Assembly (NCBI GenBank): GCA_934486705.1
Contig: CAKSQS010000008.1
Span: 8,988-72,987, forward strand
From: an uncultured Eubacteriales bacterium
Lineage (GTDB): Bacteria; Bacillota; Clostridia; Oscillospirales; Acutalibacteraceae
DNA: 64,000 nucleotides
Direction: 5' to 3'
The translations under genes were made by a program, and so were the position numbers. Positions 9,139 to 17,665 of the stretch are shown here, piece by piece. The first letter of the stretch is position 1; each line of letters opens with the position of its first letter. The notes under the pieces are model-generated. The model searched no databases. It saw nothing but the letters and a program-made list of their open reading frames with translations, and had not been told where the DNA came from.

Positions 9139-10827
9139 ATGAATCAGAAAAAATGTATGCAAACGGTTTCGCTTTTTCTTGCGGCAACCGTGCTTGCCGG
9201 TGCGTTTACCGGCTGTCGCAGGGTAAAAAGCCACAAGGAATACGTAAATTCCGAGTATGAGTTTACCGTAAAGGAAGAACCTGAAGATAATTCGTCGGAT
9301 GAGTCTTCGTCTTCATCTTCCACCGGCGGTTCTGTCATAACCCTGCCGGGCGGCGGCAGCAACTCAAGCGGAATTACCGCAACGGGAAAGCGCATTATTC
9401 TTGAATATACCGATGAATTTTTATTCTCCGCTCATCCCACATTCTACTGGAACGAGCCTTCAAAGGGTCAAACGGTGAACATCTCGCTTTACGATACCGC
9501 AGGCAAGGCTATATTCAATAAGCGCGGTCTGACCGGCTCATCTTATAAATGCGAGCCCGCACTTACCGACGGAAAAGAATACATACTTAAAATGACCTAT
9601 ACGGATATAGACGGCAAGGAAAAGGTAGTAAACACCGTGGGTGAAAGCGGCAAAAAGCTAAAATGCATAGCAAGCCACGCCGCAAACAACGGAAAGAATT
9701 TCAGCTTTAAAAATTCCATAAGCTTTGATGTGCTCAATAATTACCTTTCACGGGCGGTCACCTATGATATAGGAACAAGCGGCAGAAATATTGACGAGTG
9801 CATACGCTTTTTAACAAGCGTAGGGGCGAAATACGTTCAGCGTGCCACGGGCGAGTGGTATCCAAGCTATGCATATGAGCAGAATAACTTCCCGCAGTGG
9901 AAGGCAAAGCTTGCGGCGGCACATTCGGTTGACCCCGATATTGTTTTTGAGGCGTGCATATTTGAGGTTTCTTCACCCGGTATGAATAATATTCCCATAC
10001 CGGAATGGGTGTTCAAGGCGTTTGGGCTTACCCCCGAAAAACGCAATTTCAATGTAAACCTTACCAAGTTTAAGGACGGCTACGGTGTGGACCATTGGCA
10101 AAAGGGCTACCACATACCCGATATTACCACAACCGAAATGCAAATGTTTGTTTATTACAGGGCGTGCAGCTTTATTGACGTGGGCTTTGAGGCGCTTCAC
10201 CTCGGTCAGGTTAAGCTTACCGGTAAAAACGATACAAACAATGCAACCTACGCAAAGCTTATAGGTATGATACGCGATTACGCCAAAACCCACGCGCGGC
10301 GCGGCTATGTGCTTATAAATGCGCACAATAATAACTTTACCGGACCTGACGGAACTATGCTTGCCGATATGATTGTGGCGCCCGTGCGTGTTCACGCGGC
10401 GGCGGGTGAAACAAAGCACGAGGTGAGTGAAACCAACCCGCAGCGCTGCATAATAGAAAAGGGCTATTGGGGCGATTCTGTTTATCAATCGGGAATTTCG
10501 GGTAAATCGCCCTCGGGCTGGTATGCCGAGAAATACCCCTACCTTGTAGAGTTTGATAATTACGGTTTGAGCGGTACTGATACTACCGACCCCAACTCCT
10601 ATGTATGGGGCAAGGATGAAATAGGCTGGTATGTTGTTCAGCCGCAGTGGTATCGCAAGGAGTTTATGAATTACCTTGTAACCACAATAAACGGATTTAA
10701 CGAAAACGGTCATATTTCCTTCGTGGCTCACCGCGGCGGCGAGTTCTACTCTAACAACAAGTCGGCGCTGTGCCCGGGCGGCAGCGGCGATGAGGATTTC
10801 ATTAAGGAAATTTTTTCAAAAAATTAA
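9139..10827 (+). CDS. Lipoprotein with unrecognised TIM-barrel-like domain (copy 1 of 3)
   Basis: 562 residues. Lipoprotein signal with Cys 26 (AGAFTGC), a Ser/Gly linker (about 55-85), a beta module (90-185, beginning IILEYTDEFLF), then a ~370-residue domain also found at 35234 and 36413. I do not recognise the family. Blocks shared by all three copies: GEWYPSY, FEACIFEVS, IPDITTTEMQMFVYYRACS, GFEALHLGQV, RRGYVLINAH, SETNPQRC, SGWYAEKYPYLVEFDNY and ENGH. Alternating strands and helices with Glu at strand ends (FEACIFE, FEALHLG, VEFDN) suggest a TIM barrel and a glycoside hydrolase role (inference). As a lipoprotein it faces outward on the membrane. It lies between an AraC gene and the CBM-fused binding protein. 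Confidence 0.7.
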   Translation: MNQKKCMQTVSLFLAATVLAGAFTGCRRVKSHKEYVNSEYEFTVKEEPEDNSSDESSSSSSTGGSVITLPGGGSNSSGITATGKRIILEYTDEFLFSAHPTFYWNEPSKGQTVNISLYDTAGKAIFNKRGLTGSSYKCEPALTDGKEYILKMTYTDIDGKEKVVNTVGESGKKLKCIASHAANNGKNFSFKNSISFDVLNNYLSRAVTYDIGTSGRNIDECIRFLTSVGAKYVQRATGEWYPSYAYEQNNFPQWKAKLAAAHSVDPDIVFEACIFEVSSPGMNNIPIPEWVFKAFGLTPEKRNFNVNLTKFKDGYGVDHWQKGYHIPDITTTEMQMFVYYRACSFIDVGFEALHLGQVKLTGKNDTNNATYAKLIGMIRDYAKTHARRGYVLINAHNNNFTGPDGTMLADMIVAPVRVHAAAGETKHEVSETNPQRCIIEKGYWGDSVYQSGISGKSPSGWYAEKYPYLVEFDNYGLSGTDTTDPNSYVWGKDEIGWYVVQPQWYRKEFMNYLVTTINGFNENGHISFVAHRGGEFYSNNKSALCPGGSGDEDFIKEIFSKN

Positions 10828-10855
10828 GATTAAACCGGCATAAGGGTGATTTTAA

Positions 10856-13711
10856 ATGCTAAAGAAAAACTGTATAGCGTGCCTATTGAGCATATCGCTT
10901 GCCGTAACGGCGCTTTTTACCGGCGGCATGGCATACGCGGCGGAATCCTCCGCCGCGGCGCAGAGCGGCACCCTTTCAAACGGAAAAAATAAATACAGTG
11001 CATATTCGGCTCTTTATGCCGCAGCCGAGACACCTGATAACACGGTGGTTATACCCGGCGGAAAGGATTTTACCACAGCAGACAGCGCAGAGGCAGCGGC
11101 GGGCAGCTATGGCGAGCGCGACGGCGTGCTTATTTGGAAAAGCAAGGGCGGCAGCGTTACCTGGCGCTTTGAGGTGCCGAGCAACGGCAAATACTCGGTA
11201 AGGCTTACCTATTTTTCACTTGATGCCGATGCGCAGGATATAGAGTTAGGGCTGCTGCTGGACGGTAAAACGCCGTTTTTTGAGGCGAGCCAGCTGGTTT
11301 TGCCCAAGTGCTTTCATTCCGAAACCGAAATTACCAAGGATAAAAACGGCAATGATATACGCCCTAAGCAAATACCCTATGACGAATGGATAACCGAGCC
11401 TTTGGGCGACCATACGGGAGTGAGCGATAAGCCTTACGGCTTTTACCTTACAGGCGGCGCGCATACCCTTACGCTTACGGGCGCGCTTGCGGGAATAGCA
11501 ATTGAAAAAATAGAGCTTTATAACGAAAAAGAGCCTGTTTCATACAGCGAGTATTCAAAGGACGCAAAGGCGGCAGGCAATAAATACACCAAGGTTTACG
11601 AGGCGGAAACACCGCTTTATCAGTCGGCAAAAACGCTTTACCCCGTGTATGACCGAACAAGCATTGATACCTCACCCTCAGACCCGATAAAGCTGTGCTA
11701 CAACACCATAGGGCAGAGCAACTATTCATCGCACGGGCAGTACATTGTGTGGACGGTTGAAGCCCCCGAGGACGGCTTCTACTATTTGGGCGCGAGAATA
11801 AGGCAGAATATAAGCACGGGAACAAACTCCTACCGCAAGCTTTATGTGAACGGCAGCGTTCCGTTTAAAGAGGCTGAAAGCATAAAGTTTGAATTTAACA
11901 ACCGCTGGCAGGATTATGTTTTCGGCGGCTCTGAGCCGTGGCTTATAAAGCTTAATAAGGGTAAAAACCAATTAAAGCTTGAGGTAGTCTCGGGTGATAT
12001 GACCGAGGTTATAGCGGAGCTGCAGGAGCTTGTAACCGATGTAAACGAGCTGTACCGCGAAATAATTATGATAACGGGCGCGTCACCCGATACCTATCGC
12101 GATTACCACATTGATAAGGAAATAAAGGATTTTAATGAGCGCGTTAAGAATATGTCGGATAAGGCGCAGTCGGTGTTTGACCGCGCGGTAAGCCTCGGTA
12201 ACAGCCGCTCGGGAAATTTTTCGGCTATTACAAAGCTAAAGCTTTTGCTTGACGGCTTTATTAAAAAGCCTGCCGAAGTTCCCTCAAACATATCCACGCT
12301 CAGCTCATATGCCTCGGGTATTTCAGGGCTTATGACTACGGTTAAATCACAGCCGCTTGAGCTTGATACAATAACCGTTTCAACCGAAACCGATAAATTA
12401 TCCACCAAGCGCCGCGGCTTTTGGGGCAATATTGCTTTTCAGGCGAAGGCGTTCGCAGGGTCGTTCAGCGAGGATTATTCTTCAATCGGCTCGGGCGATG
12501 AGGAAACAAACCGCAAAATAGAGGTTTGGGTAAGTACCGGCCGCGACCAGGCGACGGTGCTTAAAAGCCTTTCCGACGGTGTTTTCACCCCGAAAACCGG
12601 AATAACCGCAAATATAAGCATTGTGGCGCAAAGCCTTATACAGGCGTCACTTTCGGGTATGAGCCCCGATGTGGTGCTTTTTGTTGAGCAGGGAAGTCCG
12701 GTAAACCTTGCAATGCGCGGCGGACTCACTCCGCTTTCGGGCTTTGATACCTTTAAGGATGTAACGGCGCGCTTTCAGGCGCACTCTATGGATGCCTACC
12801 TTTATAACGGCGATTATTACGCAATACCTGTTTCGGAATCGTTTTCTATGATGTTCTACCGAACGGATATTTTTGAAAGCCTTGACCTGACCCCGCCCGA
12901 AACCTGGGACGATATGTATAAAATAATCCGTGTATTGCAGCAGAACAATCTGACCGTGGGAATACCCAACGCCGATTCAAGCAATGTTATGTCGGTTGAT
13001 ACCGGGGTGTTTGCAACGCTTTTGTATCAGCGCGGGGAAAAATACTACACGGACGATATGAAATCGACCAATTTCGACAGCGACGGCGGTATAGATACCT
13101 TTAATATCTGGACAGAGTTTTATAAGGACTACGGCTTGCCCAATCAGTACAATTTCTTAAACCGTTTCCGCTCGGGCGATATGCCCATAGGCTTAAACGG
13201 CTACACATTTTACGGAATGTTAAAGCAAACAGCGCCCGAAATTGACGGGCTATGGAAAATGGCTTTAATTCCGGGCACGCGTGATGAAAACGGGAATATA
13301 AACCGCTCTGTTTGCGCCACGGGTTCTTGTGCCGTTATTATGAAGGGCAGCCGCGATAAGGAGGCGGCGTGGAAGTATATTGACTGGATAACCGATACCG
13401 ACGCGCAAAGCTCCTACGGGCAGGAAATGGAGGCGCTGCTCGGTTCTTCAAGCCGTTTTACACCGGCGAATGTAAAGGCGCTTTCCAATCTTTCATGGAC
13501 ATATAACGAGCAGCAGTTAATTTATTCACAGTGGAAGGATTCCTTTATGCTGCCGCAAATACCGGGTTCTTATATTGTTGACCGCAACTTAATAAGCGCT
13601 TTCCGTAAGGTGGTTTATTCATCAGCCAACCCCAGGGAGACAATAGTTGCCTATAATAATACAATTGAGAACGAGATACTGAGAAAACGCAAGGAATTTA
13701 AGCTTGACTGA
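10856..13711 (+). CDS. CBM-fused extracellular solute-binding protein (ABC importer)
   Basis: 951 residues, about twice the usual length of a sugar-binding protein. A signal peptide (1-28) is followed by two beta-sandwich carbohydrate-binding-like modules (about 50-220 and 240-385), a helical linker (390-500), and a family-1 binding domain (about 540-951; VWVSTGRDQATVLKSL, MSPDVVLFVEQGSPVNLAMR, PETWDDMYKI, GLWKMALIPG). No clear lipobox, so it may be released or held by its partners. It heads an operon with a permease pair starting 42 bp downstream. The likely role is capture of a polysaccharide or long oligosaccharide and hand-over to the importer. Similar CBM-fused binding proteins are known next to Yip1-like and DUF5696 genes in Paenibacillus-type clusters. 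Confidence 0.85.
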   Translation: MLKKNCIACLLSISLAVTALFTGGMAYAAESSAAAQSGTLSNGKNKYSAYSALYAAAETPDNTVVIPGGKDFTTADSAEAAAGSYGERDGVLIWKSKGGSVTWRFEVPSNGKYSVRLTYFSLDADAQDIELGLLLDGKTPFFEASQLVLPKCFHSETEITKDKNGNDIRPKQIPYDEWITEPLGDHTGVSDKPYGFYLTGGAHTLTLTGALAGIAIEKIELYNEKEPVSYSEYSKDAKAAGNKYTKVYEAETPLYQSAKTLYPVYDRTSIDTSPSDPIKLCYNTIGQSNYSSHGQYIVWTVEAPEDGFYYLGARIRQNISTGTNSYRKLYVNGSVPFKEAESIKFEFNNRWQDYVFGGSEPWLIKLNKGKNQLKLEVVSGDMTEVIAELQELVTDVNELYREIIMITGASPDTYRDYHIDKEIKDFNERVKNMSDKAQSVFDRAVSLGNSRSGNFSAITKLKLLLDGFIKKPAEVPSNISTLSSYASGISGLMTTVKSQPLELDTITVSTETDKLSTKRRGFWGNIAFQAKAFAGSFSEDYSSIGSGDEETNRKIEVWVSTGRDQATVLKSLSDGVFTPKTGITANISIVAQSLIQASLSGMSPDVVLFVEQGSPVNLAMRGGLTPLSGFDTFKDVTARFQAHSMDAYLYNGDYYAIPVSESFSMMFYRTDIFESLDLTPPETWDDMYKIIRVLQQNNLTVGIPNADSSNVMSVDTGVFATLLYQRGEKYYTDDMKSTNFDSDGGIDTFNIWTEFYKDYGLPNQYNFLNRFRSGDMPIGLNGYTFYGMLKQTAPEIDGLWKMALIPGTRDENGNINRSVCATGSCAVIMKGSRDKEAAWKYIDWITDTDAQSSYGQEMEALLGSSSRFTPANVKALSNLSWTYNEQQLIYSQWKDSFMLPQIPGSYIVDRNLISAFRKVVYSSANPRETIVAYNNTIENEILRKRKEFKLD

Positions 13712-13752
13712 AAACAAAGCCCTGCAAACGCAGCGGCAGATAGGAGATTATG

Positions 13753-14679
13753 ATGACAGGTTCAAAAAAGCGCCGAAAAAGTTTGCGCTACACGCTTGGC
13801 GAAATGAAGAGCCACAGAACGGACTATTTAATGCTATTGCCGTATATGCTGCTTTTCACATTTTTCACGGTTTTACCCGTAACCGCGTCAATAATACTGG
13901 GATTTACGGACTTTAATCTTCTGCAAATGCCGAATTTTGTAGGGCTGGATAATTACATAAATCTGTTTTTAAATGATGATATTTTCGTAATAGCGGTAAA
14001 AAACACCCTTATGTTCGCGGTTGTAACAGGGCCTATAAGCTATTTTGCTTGCTTAATGCTTGCGTGGGTGGTAAACGAGCTTTCACCGGGAATGCGCACA
14101 TTTATGACATTCCTTTTTTACGCGCCGAGCATTTCGGGCAACCTTTATGTAATTTGGAGTTATATTTTCAGCGGTGATATGTACGGCTGGGCAAACGGAA
14201 TACTTATGAATTTAGGTGTTATTTCAACCCCGATTGCCTGGCTTTCGGACGCCAGATATATGATGACCATAGTAATGGTGGTTCAAATATGGATGAGCTT
14301 CGGAACGGGCTTTCTTTCCTTTGTTGCGGGGCTTCAGGGAATTGACCGCAGTATGTACGAGGCGGGCGCTATTGACGGTATTTCAAACCGCTTTCAGGAG
14401 CTTATATATTTAACCCTGCCTTCAATGGGACCGCAGCTTATGTTCGGCGCGGTAATGCAGATAAGCGCCTCGTTTTCGGCGGGCGCGGTTTGTATGGCAC
14501 TTTGCGGAAACCCGTCAACCGATTACGCCACAAGCACCATTATTTCGCATATTTCCGATTACGGCACGACCCGCTACGAAATGGGCTATGCATCCGCTAT
14601 GGCGACGCTTTTGTTTGTGGTAATGATTTTAACAAATAATTTTATTTCAAAAATTCTGAGAAAATACACAGCCTGCTAA
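13753..14679 (+). CDS. ABC sugar permease, MalF/UgpA type (pair 1)
   Basis: 308 residues, six hydrophobic segments, and the cytoplasmic EAA-like loop YEAGAIDG followed by LIYLTLPSMGPQ that docks the ATPase. It forms a heterodimeric channel with the next gene. I chose the second of two adjacent ATGs (13750, 13753) because the AGGAG site ends at 13746. It starts 42 bp after the binding-protein gene and ends 14 bp before its partner. No ATPase gene is present in the window; a shared MsmX-like ATPase elsewhere is typical of Firmicutes. Confidence 0.9.
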   Translation: MTGSKKRRKSLRYTLGEMKSHRTDYLMLLPYMLLFTFFTVLPVTASIILGFTDFNLLQMPNFVGLDNYINLFLNDDIFVIAVKNTLMFAVVTGPISYFACLMLAWVVNELSPGMRTFMTFLFYAPSISGNLYVIWSYIFSGDMYGWANGILMNLGVISTPIAWLSDARYMMTIVMVVQIWMSFGTGFLSFVAGLQGIDRSMYEAGAIDGISNRFQELIYLTLPSMGPQLMFGAVMQISASFSAGAVCMALCGNPSTDYATSTIISHISDYGTTRYEMGYASAMATLLFVVMILTNNFISKILRKYTAC

Positions 14680-14692
14680 GGGGGGAAGAAGT

Positions 14693-15538
14693 ATGAAAAA
14701 ACCGGTAAAACGGAGTATCGGCGGAAATATCGCCCTTACGCTGCTCTTAGTTATACTCGGGGCTTTTTCGGCTCTTCCGTTTGTATATTCTATTTTGCAG
14801 TCCTTAAAGCCGCTCGATGAGCTTTTTGTGTTTCCGCCCAGGTTCTTTGTGGTAAGACCCACGGGGGATAACTACTATCTTTTATGGACGAACGTTCAGG
14901 AATCCTGGGTGCCGTTCACAAGGTATTTTTTCAACAGTGTTTTTATTTCGGTAACCGCAACCACGCTGCACATTTTAGTAAGCTCTATGGCGGCGTTTCC
15001 GCTTGCTAAAAGCAATTTTCCGGGCAGAAACGCAATTTCAAAGCTTATAGTGCTGTCATTACTGTTTACGGGCGGCGTTACGGCAATACCGCAGTTTGTG
15101 CTTATGGCACGCACCGGGTTTATGAACTCCTATTGGGCACTTATACTGCCCGCGGCAGCCGGAAGTATGGGGCTTTACCTTATGCAGCAGTTTATGAGCC
15201 AGTTGCCCACCGCAATGATTGAGGCGGCAAAGGTAGACGGCGCGGGAATGTTTTTAATTCTTTGGAAAATTGTAATGCCCTCTGTAAAGCCTGCATGGCT
15301 TACGCTTATTATTTTCACATTTCAGGGCATATGGAACTCGGGCGGCGGCTCGTTTATTACAAAGGAAAACCTTAAAACCCTGCCCGATCTTTTAAATCAG
15401 GTAACCTCATCGGGAATTTCGCTTGTGGGAACGGCTTCGGCAGCGGCGGTTATTATGATGATTCCGCCGATTTTGGTTTTCATTCTTACGCAAAGCAGCG
15501 TTATTGAAACAATGGCGCAATCGGGCATAAAGGAGTAA
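14693..15538 (+). CDS. ABC sugar permease, MalG/UgpE type (pair 1)
   Basis: 281 residues with six predicted membrane segments and the EAA-like loop IEAAKVDGAG followed by ILWKIVMPSVKP. The N-terminus has the partner-type pattern FSALPFVYSILQSLKPLDE. GGGGGGAAG precedes the ATG. It pairs with the permease ending at 14679 and serves the CBM-fused binding protein. Confidence 0.9.
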   Translation: MKKPVKRSIGGNIALTLLLVILGAFSALPFVYSILQSLKPLDELFVFPPRFFVVRPTGDNYYLLWTNVQESWVPFTRYFFNSVFISVTATTLHILVSSMAAFPLAKSNFPGRNAISKLIVLSLLFTGGVTAIPQFVLMARTGFMNSYWALILPAAAGSMGLYLMQQFMSQLPTAMIEAAKVDGAGMFLILWKIVMPSVKPAWLTLIIFTFQGIWNSGGGSFITKENLKTLPDLLNQVTSSGISLVGTASAAAVIMMIPPILVFILTQSSVIETMAQSGIKE

Positions 15539-15543
15539 CGTGA

Positions 15544-17646
15544 ATGCGAAACAGTATTTTTAAAAGAACAGCAGCAATCGCGTTTGCCGCCGTGCTTTCG
15601 TTTGCCTGCCTTACCGCTTCCGCTAAAAGCGCCGATAACGCGTATACCTACGATTCGTGGGAGAATGCGGTTGAAGTGCCCTCGGGTTATGAGGCAGCGC
15701 TCAGCTTCGGCATCGAAAAAGCCGCCGCACTTAAAAGCCCTATGGATATGTACGCCTGCGGTGATAAGCTTTATGTGCTGGATACCGGGAACAACCGTAT
15801 AGTTATATACAATGCGGATTTCAAGCCGGAAAAGATAATTGATAAATTTTACATAACCGAAAACGGTACAAAAAACCTTACCGAGCTTAATGAGGCGCAG
15901 GGCATATTTGTAACGGCGGACGGCAGAATTTACATTGCAGACACAGCGAACGCAAGGGTTATTATATGCAATACCGACGGTATGGTAAAGACCGTGCTTA
16001 CAAAGCCGGAAACCGAGAATTTTCCCGATTCGCTGCAATTTAAGCCTATAAACGTTTTGGTGGACGACGCCGACAACACCTACGTTTTAGCCGACGGATT
16101 TTACTACGGCGCTATTGTGTACGACGCCGAGGGTAACTACAAAAACTTTTACGGGGCGAGCAAGGTAAAGGTTACCGCCTCGCTTATTGCAGATAGATTT
16201 TGGCGCAAATTTATGACCGGCAAACAGCTTGATTACACAAGAAATTATCTTCCCGCAACCTTTACTTCATTTGATATAGACTCAAAAAACTTTATATACA
16301 CCGTAACGGCTGATAAAAGCGGCGCTATAAGGCGGCTCAATTACCTGGGAAACGATATTTTCTCGGTTGAGCAAGGACCCGACCCGCTGGATAAATCGGT
16401 TTACGGCGACAGAACGCCGCAGTATATAGGCGGCACATGGTACAACACAAGCTTTGCGGATATTGCGGTATCGGAAGAAGATTTCGTTTACGTTTTGGAC
16501 CGCACCAACGGCAGGGTTTTTCAGTATGATAAGGACTCAAACCTTATAAACGTTTTCGGCGCAAAGGGCAACCAAAAGGGAACGTTCAAAACGCCTGCGG
16601 CGATTGAAACGGTTGGCAGAAATGTGCTGGTGCTCGACCAGGATAAGGGAGAAATAACACTTTTTGAGCCAACGGATTACGGCAACGTTATAAGCGACGC
16701 TACCGTGCTTTACCACAAGGGCTTATTTGACGAGGCGTTTGATAAATGGCAAACGGTGCTTTCATATAACTCAAACTGCGACCTTGCCTACCGCGGCATA
16801 GGCAGAGCGTATTTGCAGCAGGGCAAATATGCCGAAACCATGAAATACGCCAAACTCGGGCAGGACAGACTGGGCTACTCAAAGGCTTTCAGGTTTTACC
16901 GCTCGCAGCTGGCGCGAAAATACTTTGTCCCCGCGGCGGCGGTGCTTGCGGTTATTATAGCGGCGGCGGTCATTATTTCCAAAAACCGCGATAAAATAAG
17001 GCAGCGCCTTAATATATCGCCGCGAAAGCCGCGCCTTTTCAGGGCAAAAAGTATTATGCTGCACTCGGTGGATTTTTACGAAAAGCTGCACACCGATAAA
17101 TCGAAAACAACGTTTATAAGCGCTTGTGTTGTGGCTTTCTTATTCTTCATAGGGCAGATAATCGCAAGCCTTGCCACCGGCTTTATTTTCAATAAAAACA
17201 ACATTACCGAATTTAACGGCTTTTTTATAACCGCGCAGTCATTAGGCTTTGTGGCAATATGGGTTCTGAGCGATACGGTTGTGGGAAGCCTCAGGTTCGG
17301 GCACGGAAATGTGCTTAATATTTTCAACGGCACGGCGGCGGCGCTCGTTCCGTACACCGCCACCATATACATAAACATTATTTTAAGCCATTTATTTGTT
17401 TATGAGGAGCAGGGAATTATGAGCATAATTTCCGCAATAGGGCTTTTATATACCGTTTTCCTGCTTTATCAGTCTACAAGAATCAATCAGAAATACACGG
17501 TGCTTGAGGCGGTTGCCTCAATGCTTTTGGATATTCTGGTGGCGGTAATAATAATTCTGCTGCTTGTCATTATTTATATGCTGGTGCGCCAGATGTTTAT
17601 TTTTGCCGCAACGGTATTCCAAGAAATAATTTACCGCATCAATTAG
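15544..17646 (+). CDS. NHL-repeat / TPR / Yip1-like membrane protein
   Basis: 700 residues. Signal peptide (1-28, ending TASAKSADN), then NHL-type beta-propeller repeats (about 55-385; repeated motifs such as KLYVLDTGNNRIVIY, RIYIADTANARVIIC, FVYVLDRTNGRVFQY), a TPR-like pair of helices (390-450; GIGRAYLQQGKYAE), one membrane segment (460-480), and a C-terminal multi-helix membrane part (530-700) resembling the Yip1 family. The propeller and TPR face outward. It sits 5 bp after a permease gene and just before a DUF5696 gene, a conserved arrangement in some Firmicutes sugar clusters. Its job is not established; it could be an accessory subunit that links the importer to surface enzymes (inference). 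Confidence 0.75.
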   Translation: MRNSIFKRTAAIAFAAVLSFACLTASAKSADNAYTYDSWENAVEVPSGYEAALSFGIEKAAALKSPMDMYACGDKLYVLDTGNNRIVIYNADFKPEKIIDKFYITENGTKNLTELNEAQGIFVTADGRIYIADTANARVIICNTDGMVKTVLTKPETENFPDSLQFKPINVLVDDADNTYVLADGFYYGAIVYDAEGNYKNFYGASKVKVTASLIADRFWRKFMTGKQLDYTRNYLPATFTSFDIDSKNFIYTVTADKSGAIRRLNYLGNDIFSVEQGPDPLDKSVYGDRTPQYIGGTWYNTSFADIAVSEEDFVYVLDRTNGRVFQYDKDSNLINVFGAKGNQKGTFKTPAAIETVGRNVLVLDQDKGEITLFEPTDYGNVISDATVLYHKGLFDEAFDKWQTVLSYNSNCDLAYRGIGRAYLQQGKYAETMKYAKLGQDRLGYSKAFRFYRSQLARKYFVPAAAVLAVIIAAAVIISKNRDKIRQRLNISPRKPRLFRAKSIMLHSVDFYEKLHTDKSKTTFISACVVAFLFFIGQIIASLATGFIFNKNNITEFNGFFITAQSLGFVAIWVLSDTVVGSLRFGHGNVLNIFNGTAAALVPYTATIYINIILSHLFVYEEQGIMSIISAIGLLYTVFLLYQSTRINQKYTVLEAVASMLLDILVAVIIILLLVIIYMLVRQMFIFAATVFQEIIYRIN

Positions 17647-17665
17647 TAAAGGAGATTTTTCGCAT

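Noticed and set aside
13704..13916. Small ORF between the CBM-fused binding protein and the permease
   Set aside because: Overlaps the start of the permease in another frame, no family features.
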